Below are positions 1 to 6,321 of a DNA stretch of 7,755 nt, piece by piece. The stretch's first letter is position 1. Every line of letters begins with the position of its first letter. Both the position numbers and the translations under genes were made by a program. The DNA is from Rhodospirillaceae bacterium (GTDB taxonomy: Bacteria > Pseudomonadota > Alphaproteobacteria > MPNO01 > UBA2964), in contig JABJKO010000014.1 of NCBI GenBank assembly GCA_018660305.1, positions 1 through 7,755 of the forward strand. Reading direction: 5' to 3'. The notes below the pieces were generated by a model, which saw nothing but the letters and a program-made list of their open reading frames with translations, made no database searches and was not told the origin of the DNA.

Positions 1-1319
1 CCCCCGACGGAGAGCGTGCCATCAGCCGTCCCAAGGCTATCATTCCAGCCAATCCGCAGGTTCCGCGCAACATTGGTTCCGGCGCTCAGGTTCCCCGACA
101 TAATGTTGACGATGCCGGTTGCGTTGCCAAAGCCGTCGACCCCAAATTTGTCAATGACGCCGATGTCGACCGCGCGCAGGTCCTTGACGTCACCGGTAAC
201 GTTTACCGTGCCCATGGCGGTTGACGCCCCGCGGGTAAAGCCAACGCTTAGCCCGTCGCCGCCGTTGCGGCCATCAATGCCACCCGATAGCACCGTCAGA
301 TCGCCCGTTGCAGTTCCGGGGCCGAATGTGCCCGAACCGAAGCCGACAGACAGGGAGCCCAGATCAACCATTCCCTGACCAACTACCACTGTACCGTTGG
401 CTAGGCCGGTGCCTTCGGACAATCCGATGTAGACGTTGCCGTCGCCGGCGGCCTCGGGTGTGAAAGTACCGCCGACGGTCAGTTCGCCAATTCCGTCGCC
501 GGTGCTCTCGTTCCTTCCGACAAAGATGTCGCCAAAGTCGCTAACATTGCCAGCGACCGACAGCATGCCGTCACCGGTGCCGCTGCCAACCGACGACCCG
601 ACCCGCAATAGGCGGTTCGCGCCAAACCCGATTAGATCGCCGTTCTGGACATCTACAATGCCCGTGCCATTTCCGGTCGCAATGCTGCCGGCAGCGCCGA
701 TTATGACTTCTCTGTACCCGAGGACACCGTCACTGCCCCCAACCGTTAAGGTACCATTGCCGTTGCCGAAACTGTCGCTGCGTCCGACCGACAACGTGTC
801 CAAGAACCCAATTAAATCCCCGTTTTGAATGTCGACATTTCCGGTGGCCGTGCCGAGGGGGCCATTTATGAAATACCCGATCCTTGCATCTTGCGTTCTC
901 ACAGTGCCATCGGACGAGACGCCGCCAATGGTCGTGAGAGACCCGTTCGAGCTTCCCGCCGACCCTATGATGGCCCCCGGAAATTCGGTGACCCCAACCG
1001 AGAGATCACCAAATAGGCTAGTGTCCCCATTGGTCACATTGAGGGTGCCGGTACCAAGGTTGCCGGGAAACGGCACGCCGCTGGTGCGATACCCAATATT
1101 GAGGTCAAACACCAATATGGACATGTTGGTCTGGTTCGCCACACCGCCCTTGTTGATGAATGCCAAATCAGCGCCCGTCGGTACGTTTCCAGTGTCCCAG
1201 TTTCCGCCGGTATTCCAATCGCCGGCGCCAGTATCCCAAATGACAGGGGCCGCGTTGGCCGGCGCGGCGCTTATGGCAAGCGCGCCAAGGGTGAGGGCCA
1301 GAACGGAAATCTTATGCAT
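1..1319 (-). CDS. Exported glycine-rich beta-solenoid repeat protein, 5' part only (C-terminus off the window)
   Basis: The minus strand is open without a stop from ATG at 1319 to the window edge (439 codons plus two bases). An AGGAGG ribosome site lies five bases before the ATG. Residues 1-23 form a signal peptide: basic HK, hydrophobic core, and an A-N-A site before A24. Residues 28-47 hold spaced Trp residues (WDTG, DWNTGGNW) followed by P-T-G-A-D, a start typical of autotransporter passengers and PEP-CTERM-type surface proteins. From about residue 90 there are roughly eleven divergent repeats of 27-40 residues. Each has a [LV]-x-[VI]-G step (LSVG at 106, 176, 323 and 357; IFVG at 265; LRIG at 421) and a G-x-[LV]-x-V strand. 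This suggests a right-handed beta-solenoid. No cysteine is seen, as expected for an exported protein. Family and function are not recognised; an autotransporter barrel or exosortase sorting tail would lie beyond position 1. Codons such as ATA, TTA, CTA and AGA are commoner here than in the operon next door. Confidence 0.88.
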   Translation of the reverse strand, partial: MHKISVLALTLGALAISAAPANAAPVIWDTGAGDWNTGGNWDTGNVPTGADLAFINKGGVANQTNMSILVFDLNIGYRTSGVPFPGNLGTGTLNVTNGDTSLFGDLSVGVTEFPGAIIGSAGSSNGSLTTIGGVSSDGTVRTQDARIGYFINGPLGTATGNVDIQNGDLIGFLDTLSVGRSDSFGNGNGTLTVGGSDGVLGYREVIIGAAGSIATGNGTGIVDVQNGDLIGFGANRLLRVGSSVGSGTGDGMLSVAGNVSDFGDIFVGRNESTGDGIGELTVGGTFTPEAAGDGNVYIGLSEGTGLANGTVVVGQGMVDLGSLSVGFGSGTFGPGTATGDLTVLSGGIDGRNGGDGLSVGFTRGASTAMGTVNVTGDVKDLRAVDIGVIDKFGVDGFGNATGIVNIMSGNLSAGTNVARNLRIGWNDSLGTADGTLSVG

Positions 1320-1324
1320 CGATG

Positions 1325-1330
1325 CCTCCT
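1325..1330 (-). promoter_or_regulatory. Ribosome binding site of the exported repeat protein
   Basis: AGGAGG on the minus strand, followed by five bases and then ATG at 1319. It is a full match to the anti-Shine-Dalgarno core and fixes the start of the partial gene, immediately before a good signal peptide. Confidence 0.85.
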
Positions 1331-1434
1331 CAGGCAGTGTTGGCCCACCACTGCTTGAAAGGGAAATTCTGACGATCGGGGTTGTCTTTGTTATGCCAAC
1401 CGGGACTCACGCGTCTCTCCCATCCCTGTGTGAA

Positions 1435-1450
1435 TGCAAGAATTGTGCCA
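1435..1450 (-). promoter_or_regulatory. Sigma-54 (RpoN) promoter, -24/-12
   Basis: The minus strand reads TGGCACAATTCTTGCA, preceded by C. This matches the RpoN consensus (YTGGCACG-N4-TTGCW) at all positions but one, with the invariant GG and GC exactly ten bases apart. The predicted transcription start is near 1425, giving a leader of about 105 bases before the ATG at 1319. It points at the exported repeat protein. Sigma-54 promoters need an enhancer-binding protein, and the inverted repeats further upstream are candidate sites for one. Confidence 0.8.
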
Positions 1451-1486
1451 GTCGGGTTAATTCGGCCTTTTGGGCGGCTGACGATA

Positions 1487-1502
1487 GTTAACAAATGTTA
1501 AC
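1487..1502. repeat. Perfect inverted repeat GTTAACA-AA-TGTTAAC
   Basis: Arms of seven bases with a two-base centre. It is centred about 70 bases upstream of the predicted sigma-54 transcription start. It also contains TTAA-N6-TTAA, one base shorter than the classical CtrA spacing (TTAA-N7-TTAA), so a cell-cycle regulator site is an alternative. The binding protein is unknown. Confidence 0.6.
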
Positions 1503-1541
1503 GGTTTCAGCGGTTGTAAAATCCACCGACACTCACCCCTT

Positions 1542-1561
1542 GCCAGGTAAGGTTACCTGGC
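1542..1561. repeat. Perfect inverted repeat, 9-bp arms, probable operator or enhancer site
   Basis: GCCAGGTAAGGTTACCTGGC has nine-base arms and a two-base centre. It is the strongest palindrome in the gap. Its centre lies about 127 bases upstream of the predicted sigma-54 start, a usual distance for an enhancer-binding-protein site. A two-base loop makes a stable RNA hairpin terminator unlikely, and no T-run follows on either strand. It could equally be an operator for the rightward operon. Confidence 0.65.
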
Positions 1562-1611
1562 CATCTCCGTTAAGGCCCGAAAAGCGCGCTTAAAAGCCGG
1601 TTGTTAATGTT

Positions 1612-1627
1612 TTCACCATATCGTGAA
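1612..1627. repeat. Inverted repeat TTCAC-N6-GTGAA
   Basis: Five-base arms around CATATC, 43 bases before the ATG at 1670. The position suits an operator of the rightward operon, since it would overlap or adjoin its promoter. Arms this short can arise by chance, so support is modest. Confidence 0.4.
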
Positions 1628-1669
1628 TAGGTCCGATACGGGTCGGGCGGCCATTGCTGGCGGGAAGCC

Positions 1670-2854
1670 ATGGAAAACCGCAGAAATTCAGGGGAAAACG
1701 AGCGCTTGAGCGCCGCGCGGCTGCGCGCGCTGGGGGACATCGGCGCCTGTCTTGAAGCGTCCGGCGACCCGCTCAAAGGATTGAAGACCGTTTTACCCGC
1801 CATCCTCGAGCAGATCGGCGGCAATTGTGACGGCGCGGTCCTGGAACCGCTCGAGACCGTTTCCCTAAACCCCTCCGCCGGCTCGTGGGGATTGCTGCTG
1901 CCGATTATCGCCCATGACGTTGGGTCGGAGGCGGAGCAACTGACCATCGCGGCCCTGGGCATTCGTCGCAAGGGGGGCGCTGAGGCAGTTGCGGCGCTGC
2001 CGTTTTCGGCGGCCGATCGCGCCTTTGTCGAGGCTGTCGCCCAGCTTGCCGGCTATTGCTGCACAGAGGTGGCGTTGCGAGCCGAACTATTGCGCCGTGA
2101 CCGGGTGGCGCAGGATCTTATATTGGCGACCGAATTGCAGCGCAGTCTGCAGCCGGGATGCGATCCCAACGCGCTGCCCATCTGGGGGGTCAATCTGCCG
2201 GCCCGCCAGGTCTCCGGGGATTTTTTCGATTTCTATGCCACCGATGACGGCGATTATGTCTTCGCGCTGGGGGATGTCTCCGGCAAGGGCATGAGCGCCG
2301 CGCTGCTCATGGCCAAGACCATCGGGCTGTTCCACTGTCTCAGCAAGCGGATCGAAAGCCCAGCGGAATTGCTTGCGGCGATCAATACGGAACTGTGCGA
2401 AACCGCGTCGCGCGGCATGTTTGTAACCATGGTGGCCGGGCGCTATTCGACCCGCGACGGCAGCGTGACATTCGCCAATGCCGGTCATGAGCCGCCGCTG
2501 CTGCGCCGCAAGGACCGGAACTACGAGACCTTCCCGGCGGACGCACCGCCGCTCGGTATTCTGGCGGGCAATGCGTTCGGCGACGAGAAAGTCGTGCTGG
2601 ATGGCGGAGAGTTTTACGTCTTTAGCGATGGGCTGACCGAATACCGCTATGCCAGCGGAGAGCAGCTTGGGGTCGATGGGCTGATCCAGATCGTCGAAGC
2701 CCATGCGGCCGCGCCCCCCGCCGAGCGGCTGGAATCCCTGATCCGCATGCTCGATGAAGAAGCAGGTTGGGAAGCGCGCGACGATTTGACCGCCATCGCC
2801 ATCGACGATAGCTGGGTCGCCGGCGGAAAGATTGACATGGAGGCCGCCGGATGA
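1670..2854 (+). CDS. RsbU/SpoIIE-type PP2C serine phosphatase with GAF-like sensor domain
   Basis: This 394-residue protein is predicted to be cytosolic and to dephosphorylate a phosphorylated STAS antagonist protein, probably the one encoded two genes downstream. Residues about 20-140 look like a divergent GAF-type sensor ending in a helix (EVALRAELLRRD). The SpoIIE domain covers about 150-380 and carries the metal-binding acidic set: GDFFDF (183-188, D184 and D187), GDVSGKG (201-207, D202), NAGHEPP (270-276), PLGI (294-297), FSDGLTE (318-324, D320) and DDLT (371-374). No catalytic residue appears to be missing, so an active Mn/Mg phosphatase is expected. There is no transmembrane segment. 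The signal sensed by the N-terminal domain is unknown. The start ATG follows a weak GGGAAG at four bases' distance. The stop overlaps the next start (ATGA), which implies coupled translation. The family is clear; the substrate is inferred from gene order. Confidence 0.93.
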   Translation: MENRRNSGENERLSAARLRALGDIGACLEASGDPLKGLKTVLPAILEQIGGNCDGAVLEPLETVSLNPSAGSWGLLLPIIAHDVGSEAEQLTIAALGIRRKGGAEAVAALPFSAADRAFVEAVAQLAGYCCTEVALRAELLRRDRVAQDLILATELQRSLQPGCDPNALPIWGVNLPARQVSGDFFDFYATDDGDYVFALGDVSGKGMSAALLMAKTIGLFHCLSKRIESPAELLAAINTELCETASRGMFVTMVAGRYSTRDGSVTFANAGHEPPLLRRKDRNYETFPADAPPLGILAGNAFGDEKVVLDGGEFYVFSDGLTEYRYASGEQLGVDGLIQIVEAHAAAPPAERLESLIRMLDEEAGWEARDDLTAIAIDDSWVAGGKIDMEAAG

Positions 2855-3297
2855 CGCGGCAGCCGGTCGTTAGCCCGGAGGATATGATCGTCGAGATCCG
2901 CTTTCCCGCGCGTCCGGACCGGATGACGCTGGTGCGCTCGACGGTACGCAACGCCGCCACCTATTGCGGTCTCGACCCGACCTCGACCCAGGAGCTGGTG
3001 CTGGCAGTGGGCGAAGCCTGCCAGAACGTAATGCAGCATGGCTATGGCGGTCTCGAGACCGGTGACATTCTGCTGACACTGGCACGGACCGAAGACGGCA
3101 TCGTGGTGCGGATCGCCGATTTCGCGCCCGCTGTCGATCCCAAGAAAATCAAACCACGTGATCTGGCGGATGTGCGGCCCGGCGGTCTGGGCGTGCATTT
3201 TATCGAAGAGCTTATGGATAGTGCCGAGTTCCGCCCCAATCCGGACGGAATTGGCAATGTGCTTGAGATGACCAAGCGTGTGGAGACATCCCCTTGA
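2851..3297 (+). CDS. RsbW/SpoIIAB-like serine kinase (HATPase_c_2 anti-sigma-factor family)
   Basis: A 148-residue single-domain GHKL ATPase. In partner-switching systems this family binds a target such as a sigma factor and phosphorylates a STAS antagonist. The N-box is clear at about 48-64 (ELVLAVGEACQNVMQHGY, with E55 and N59). The G1-type region is IADFAPAVDP (88-97), with D90 but Ala where many relatives have Gly. The G2 box is RPGGLGVHFI (109-118). The ATG overlaps the phosphatase stop by four bases and has GGAGG seven bases upstream. The gene is followed by an overlapping STAS gene, the classic RsbW/RsbV pairing though in reverse order to Bacillus. No sigma factor is encoded here, so the protein bound by this kinase is unknown. 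The family is certain; kinase activity on the neighbour is inferred. Confidence 0.92.
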   Translation: MTRQPVVSPEDMIVEIRFPARPDRMTLVRSTVRNAATYCGLDPTSTQELVLAVGEACQNVMQHGYGGLETGDILLTLARTEDGIVVRIADFAPAVDPKKIKPRDLADVRPGGLGVHFIEELMDSAEFRPNPDGIGNVLEMTKRVETSP

Positions 3298-3626
3298 CCG
3301 ATCAAATTAGCGAACAGGACGGTTGCGTTATCGTCGCTCTGGAAGGCGATGTCGATCTTGACCGGGCCCCCGAAGTGCGTAGCGAGCTGTTGGAATGCGT
3401 TGGTCGCGGGCGCGACGTCCTGGTTGATTTGTCGCGGGTCGCCTATATCGATAGTTCGGGGATTGCGAGCTTAGTGGAGGCTCTCCAGAGCGCTGCCAAG
3501 AACGGCACGGCGCTTGCCCTGATCGCGGTCAGTGCCGAGGCGCTGAAAGTGTTCAGGCTGGCCCGTCTCGACAAGGTCTTCTCCATCTATCCGGATCTCA
3601 ATTCCGCCCTGGCGGAATCCCGGTGA
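3294..3626 (+). CDS. STAS-domain protein, anti-sigma-antagonist type (RsbV/SpoIIAA-like; possible MlaB counterpart)
   Basis: A 110-residue protein made almost entirely of one STAS domain. DVLVDLSRVAYIDSSGIASL (41-60) contains the phosphoacceptor motif D53-S54-S55-G. S54 aligns with the serine phosphorylated in B. subtilis SpoIIAA (Ser58). The start is TTG at 3294, whose last two bases begin the TGA of the kinase gene. GGAG lies eight bases upstream and no in-frame ATG follows in the STAS region, so the TTG start is well supported. The next gene, an MlaE-type permease, begins 11 bases after the stop. Two roles fit: substrate of the adjacent kinase/phosphatase pair, and the STAS subunit of the lipid ABC transporter, as MlaB is in E. 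coli MlaFEDB. Both may be true. Which partner it binds cannot be read from sequence. Confidence 0.93.
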   Translation: MTDQISEQDGCVIVALEGDVDLDRAPEVRSELLECVGRGRDVLVDLSRVAYIDSSGIASLVEALQSAAKNGTALALIAVSAEALKVFRLARLDKVFSIYPDLNSALAESR

Positions 3627-3637
3627 GGGCCTGATCA

Positions 3638-4426
3638 ATGCCGGTGGGGGTAACCATGGGACAGCGGCTGGTGCGCGGCGTAGAGGAAGCCGGGCAGGCG
3701 GGCGCGTTATTTGGTGAAGCGCTGTACTGGATGGCAATCGGTCATCGCCGCAAGCAGCCGGTCCGGTTAAATGCCGTCGCCACCCAGATGCTTGAGGTCG
3801 GGATCGCGGCGCTGCCCATCGCGACATTACTCTCCGCGACCATCGGAATCATGCTGGCTATCCAGAGCCTTTACAGTCTCGGCCTGTTCGGCGCGGAATC
3901 CTTTGCCATGGTCGGGATTGCTTTGTCGGTGGTCCGTGAATTCGCTCCCCTCATCATCGGTATTCTGATTGCTGGCCGGTCAGGTTCGGCGTTGGCCGCG
4001 CGTCTCAGCACCATGATCATCAATCAGGAAGTTGACGCGCTGCGTGTGATCGGCATCGCACCGGTTCGGTTTCTGGTCGCCCCGGCGCTGATCGCCATGA
4101 TTATCGTGGTGCCGTGTCTGACCATGTGGGCCAATGTGGTCGCCTTGACCGCCGCGGGATTCATCGTCACCCCGTCGCTCGATATCAGTTTTCCGGCTTA
4201 TTTTTCAGAGGTGATGGCGGCTCTCTCGGTACATGATCTGTGGCACGGCCTGACCAAGAGCGCTCTGTTCGCCGCCCTGGTCGCCATCGTCTCCTCGCTC
4301 AACGGCGCGCTGGCTCAGGGTGGCGCCGAGGGGGTCGGGCGCATGACCACCCGCGCCGTGGTCCAGTCCATCGCCGCGATCATCATCGCCGATATGATCT
4401 TCGCTTACGTGGCTACGATCGGATAG
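3638..4426 (+). CDS. mlaE: MlaE-type permease of an MCE/phospholipid ABC transporter
   Basis: A 262-residue inner-membrane protein of the MlaE/YrbE family, the permease of transporters that move phospholipid or other lipids between inner and outer membranes. An amphipathic N-terminal stretch (about 8-50) precedes about five hydrophobic segments (roughly 52-80, 88-112, 145-175, 206-222 and 238-260). The family signature is present: RE-x-APLI (100-106), GRSGSALAARLSTM (113-126), QEVDALRVIGI (130-140) and, near the end, GGAEGVGRMTTRAVV (228-242). The length is normal for the family. ATG 3638 has GAGGG eight bases upstream, overlapping the stop of the STAS gene. An in-frame ATG at 3656 preceded by GGTGGGGG is a reasonable alternative that would drop six residues. 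It is the first of the four transporter genes. The transported lipid and its direction are not deducible. Confidence 0.95.
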   Translation: MPVGVTMGQRLVRGVEEAGQAGALFGEALYWMAIGHRRKQPVRLNAVATQMLEVGIAALPIATLLSATIGIMLAIQSLYSLGLFGAESFAMVGIALSVVREFAPLIIGILIAGRSGSALAARLSTMIINQEVDALRVIGIAPVRFLVAPALIAMIIVVPCLTMWANVVALTAAGFIVTPSLDISFPAYFSEVMAALSVHDLWHGLTKSALFAALVAIVSSLNGALAQGGAEGVGRMTTRAVVQSIAAIIIADMIFAYVATIG

Positions 4427-4430
4427 GACG

Positions 4431-5252
4431 ATGGCGGTAGCAGCATTGGACAGGAGCGAAACAGAGGAACCGGTGATCCGCATCAGCGGGTTGCAGACCT
4501 ATTACGGCGCCCGCCAGGTCCTGTTCGATATCGATCTGACCATCGAACCCGGCGAGATCATGGTCATCATGGGCGGCAGCGGATCGGGCAAATCGACCCT
4601 GCTGCGTCATCTGGTGGGGCTCGACCGGCCAAATGCGGGATCCATCGATCTGCTGGGGCTCGATATCACCAGGGCGTCTTCCATGGAAATGATGCAGATG
4701 CGGCGCAAGATCGGCGTCGCGTTTCAGGGCGGCGCCCTGTTCAGCTCCATGACCGTGCTCGAAAATCTCATGCTGCCGCTGCGCGAGCATACCAAGCTCG
4801 ATGCCAAGACCATGGAAATCATGGCGCGTCTCAAGCTCGAGGTGGTCGGGCTCGCCGGGTTCGGCGATCTGATGCCGTCTGAGCTGTCGGGCGGCATGCT
4901 CAAGCGCGCCGCCGTGGCACGGGCCATCGTCATGGACCCGGATCTGCTGTTCTTCGACGAACCTTCGGCGGGGCTGGATCCGGTGGTGTCGTCGGCCCTC
5001 GACGATCTGATCCTGCTGCTGCGCGATGCCCTCAATATGACCATCGTCGTGGTCACCCATGAGCTCGAAAGCGCGTTCAAGATCGCCGACCGGGTAACAA
5101 TTCTCGATCAGGGAAAAATCCTGATTGTCGACACCGTGGAGGGCATCCGCCGGAGCGATAACGAGCGTATTCAAAATCTGTTAAGCCGACGGGCGGAAGA
5201 TACCGTTGTCGATGCGGAATCCTATCTGAAACGTCTGACGGGAGAGGTCTGA
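4431..5252 (+). CDS. mlaF: MlaF-type ATPase of the MCE/phospholipid ABC transporter
   Basis: A 273-residue cytosolic ABC ATPase that would power the MlaE-like permease. All motifs are intact: Walker A GGSGSGKST (48-56), Q-loop FQGGALFSSMTV (98-109), signature ELSGGM (151-156, where the Met after SGG is typical of the Mla branch), Walker B LLFFDEP (172-178) with catalytic E177, D-loop SAGLD (179-183) and switch H210. After the core there is a tail of about 30 residues (244-273). E. coli MlaF also has a C-terminal extension, which contacts the neighbouring ATPase, near where MlaB binds; equivalence here is inferred. The ATG follows the mlaE stop by four bases, with a weak AGGA nearby, which points to coupled translation. 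MlaF subunits bind the STAS protein MlaB in E. coli, and a STAS gene lies one gene upstream here. Confidence 0.96.
   Translation: MAVAALDRSETEEPVIRISGLQTYYGARQVLFDIDLTIEPGEIMVIMGGSGSGKSTLLRHLVGLDRPNAGSIDLLGLDITRASSMEMMQMRRKIGVAFQGGALFSSMTVLENLMLPLREHTKLDAKTMEIMARLKLEVVGLAGFGDLMPSELSGGMLKRAAVARAIVMDPDLLFFDEPSAGLDPVVSSALDDLILLLRDALNMTIVVVTHELESAFKIADRVTILDQGKILIVDTVEGIRRSDNERIQNLLSRRAEDTVVDAESYLKRLTGEV
5240..5247 (+). promoter_or_regulatory. Ribosome binding site deciding the GTG start of the MCE gene
   Basis: GGGAGAGG six bases before GTG 5254. This favours the GTG over the later in-frame ATGs at 5284 and 5299. The ATG at 5252 is out of frame and closes after 12 codons. Confidence 0.7.
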
Positions 5253-5253
5253 T

Positions 5254-6303
5254 GTGGCCGAAACCGCGAAAAAAGGCGCCGTTATGCTGAACAAAAACAT
5301 GAATTATGGCCTTCTTGGGCTTTTCGTGATCACCATGATCGCCATTGCCATCGGGGCGACCATCATCCTGAGCGGCAGAGGCGGGTCCTATGACCGCTAT
5401 GTGGTGCTTTTCGAGAACGTCGCCGATATCAAATTCGGCACCCAGGTTCGCTATGAAGGCTATCCGGTGGGGCAGGTCGAGGACATCCGGCCGGTCGCCA
5501 GGGATGGTGCCATGGTGTTCCATCTGGATATCGGGGTGCTCGAAGGTTGGAAAATCCCCGCCGACAGCGTTGCCACCATCGGCAGTTCGACCTTTCTGGG
5601 CGCCAAGACCGTCGATATCAGGCGCGGCAAGGCAAAAGCATCGCTCGCGCCGGGTGCGCAGATTGCCAGCGCCCCATCCCCCGATATGTTCGCCGCCATG
5701 GCAAGCATCGCCGGCGATTTCGGTGAGCTCTCCAAAAACAGCCTGCGCCCCATGGTTGAACGCGTGGCGGGGCTGGTTGCCAATGTCGATGGGCTCATCG
5801 CCAACGATTTTTCCCAGTTCGTGAAATCTATCAACATGCTGGCCGCGGGGCTGCAAGGCGAGGTGCCGCAAATCGCCCACCAGCTTTTGACATTTTCCGA
5901 AAGGCTCAACAAGACGCTGGGGTCGGTACAGACCATGCTGTCGGATCAGAACGTGCAGGGCGTCGGTCACGTGGTTAGCAATGTGGAGCAGGTCTCGCGG
6001 AAATTCGTCGCCATCAGCGGGACCCTCGACGGCACGCTAAACCAGATTAACGGCATCGTCGCCAACGTGGATCGGTTGGTGAAAACCAGCGAAGGCCAGG
6101 TCAACACGGCGCTCAAGGATACCCAGTACATCCTCCAATCGCTGGCCCGCAACATCGACAATTTCAACCACAACATCTCCGGCACCGCCCGCAATATGAA
6201 CGAGTTCAGCCGCCTGATCCGCCAAAACCCGGGCCTGCTGCTGGGCGGTTCGTCACCCGACGATACGCAGCGTAAAGACGTGCCGGTCTCGGCCCCGCAA
6301 TAG
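5254..6303 (+). CDS. mlaD: MlaD-like MCE-domain lipid-binding protein, membrane anchored
   Basis: A 349-residue periplasmic protein anchored by one N-terminal transmembrane helix (about 19-40). A single MCE domain follows (about 46-125, including YDRYVVLFENVADIKFGTQV and GYPVGQVEDI). MCE proteins form hexameric rings on the MlaE/MlaF complex and conduct lipid. The remaining 200 residues or so (150-330) are Gly-poor, rich in Asn, Gln, Leu and Val, and predicted helical. This makes the protein much longer than E. coli MlaD (about 180 residues) and closer to the long MlaD-family proteins paired with auxiliary lipoproteins. It ends with RLIRQNPGLLLGG (320-332), a tail that I recall from this branch. 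The GTG start is set by GGGAGAGG and lies one base past the mlaF stop. The lipid substrate is unknown; the name reflects family, not proven orthology. Confidence 0.93.
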   Translation: MAETAKKGAVMLNKNMNYGLLGLFVITMIAIAIGATIILSGRGGSYDRYVVLFENVADIKFGTQVRYEGYPVGQVEDIRPVARDGAMVFHLDIGVLEGWKIPADSVATIGSSTFLGAKTVDIRRGKAKASLAPGAQIASAPSPDMFAAMASIAGDFGELSKNSLRPMVERVAGLVANVDGLIANDFSQFVKSINMLAAGLQGEVPQIAHQLLTFSERLNKTLGSVQTMLSDQNVQGVGHVVSNVEQVSRKFVAISGTLDGTLNQINGIVANVDRLVKTSEGQVNTALKDTQYILQSLARNIDNFNHNISGTARNMNEFSRLIRQNPGLLLGGSSPDDTQRKDVPVSAPQ

Positions 6304-6321
6304 GAATTCGCAGGCAGTCAG

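Larger units (their letters stand above)
1320..1669. other. Divergent intergenic regulatory region
   Basis: This 350-base gap separates the minus-strand exported protein from the plus-strand operon. It holds the sigma-54 promoter facing left and three inverted repeats (1487-1502, 1542-1561, 1612-1627). For the rightward operon only a weak sigma-70-like candidate was seen: TTGTTA at 1601-1606, 17 bases, then TGAATA at 1624-1629. That candidate overlaps the third inverted repeat and is not strong enough for its own entry. No RNA gene, terminator or convincing small gene was found here. Confidence 0.7.

Noticed and set aside
16..1491. Three consecutive plus-strand open frames (16-378, 436-828, 829-1491) rich in Pro, Ser and Val
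   Set aside because: They are the complement of the Gly/Thr/Asn-rich repeat gene on the minus strand. They lack ribosome sites, signal sequences and known domains, while the minus-strand frame has all of the first two and regular repeats.
1542..1561. Palindrome as a transcription terminator
   Set aside because: The loop would be only two bases, there is no T-run on either strand, and neither flanking gene ends here.
1542..1561. Palindrome as a lux box for a LuxR-type quorum regulator
   Set aside because: The half-sites CAGGT and ACCTG occur in the opposite order to the usual ACCTG-N10-CAGGT arrangement, and no luxR or luxI gene is in view.
1570..1971. Minus-strand open frame of 133 codons opposite the phosphatase N-terminus
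   Set aside because: Antisense to a conserved coding region, low-complexity Arg/Ser/Pro content, no ribosome site; a shadow frame.
4413..5970. Two long minus-strand frames (4413-5174 and 5077-5970) opposite mlaF and mlaD
   Set aside because: His/Asp/Gln-rich translations typical of the complement of GC-rich genes. The plus-strand products are complete, conserved families with intact motifs.
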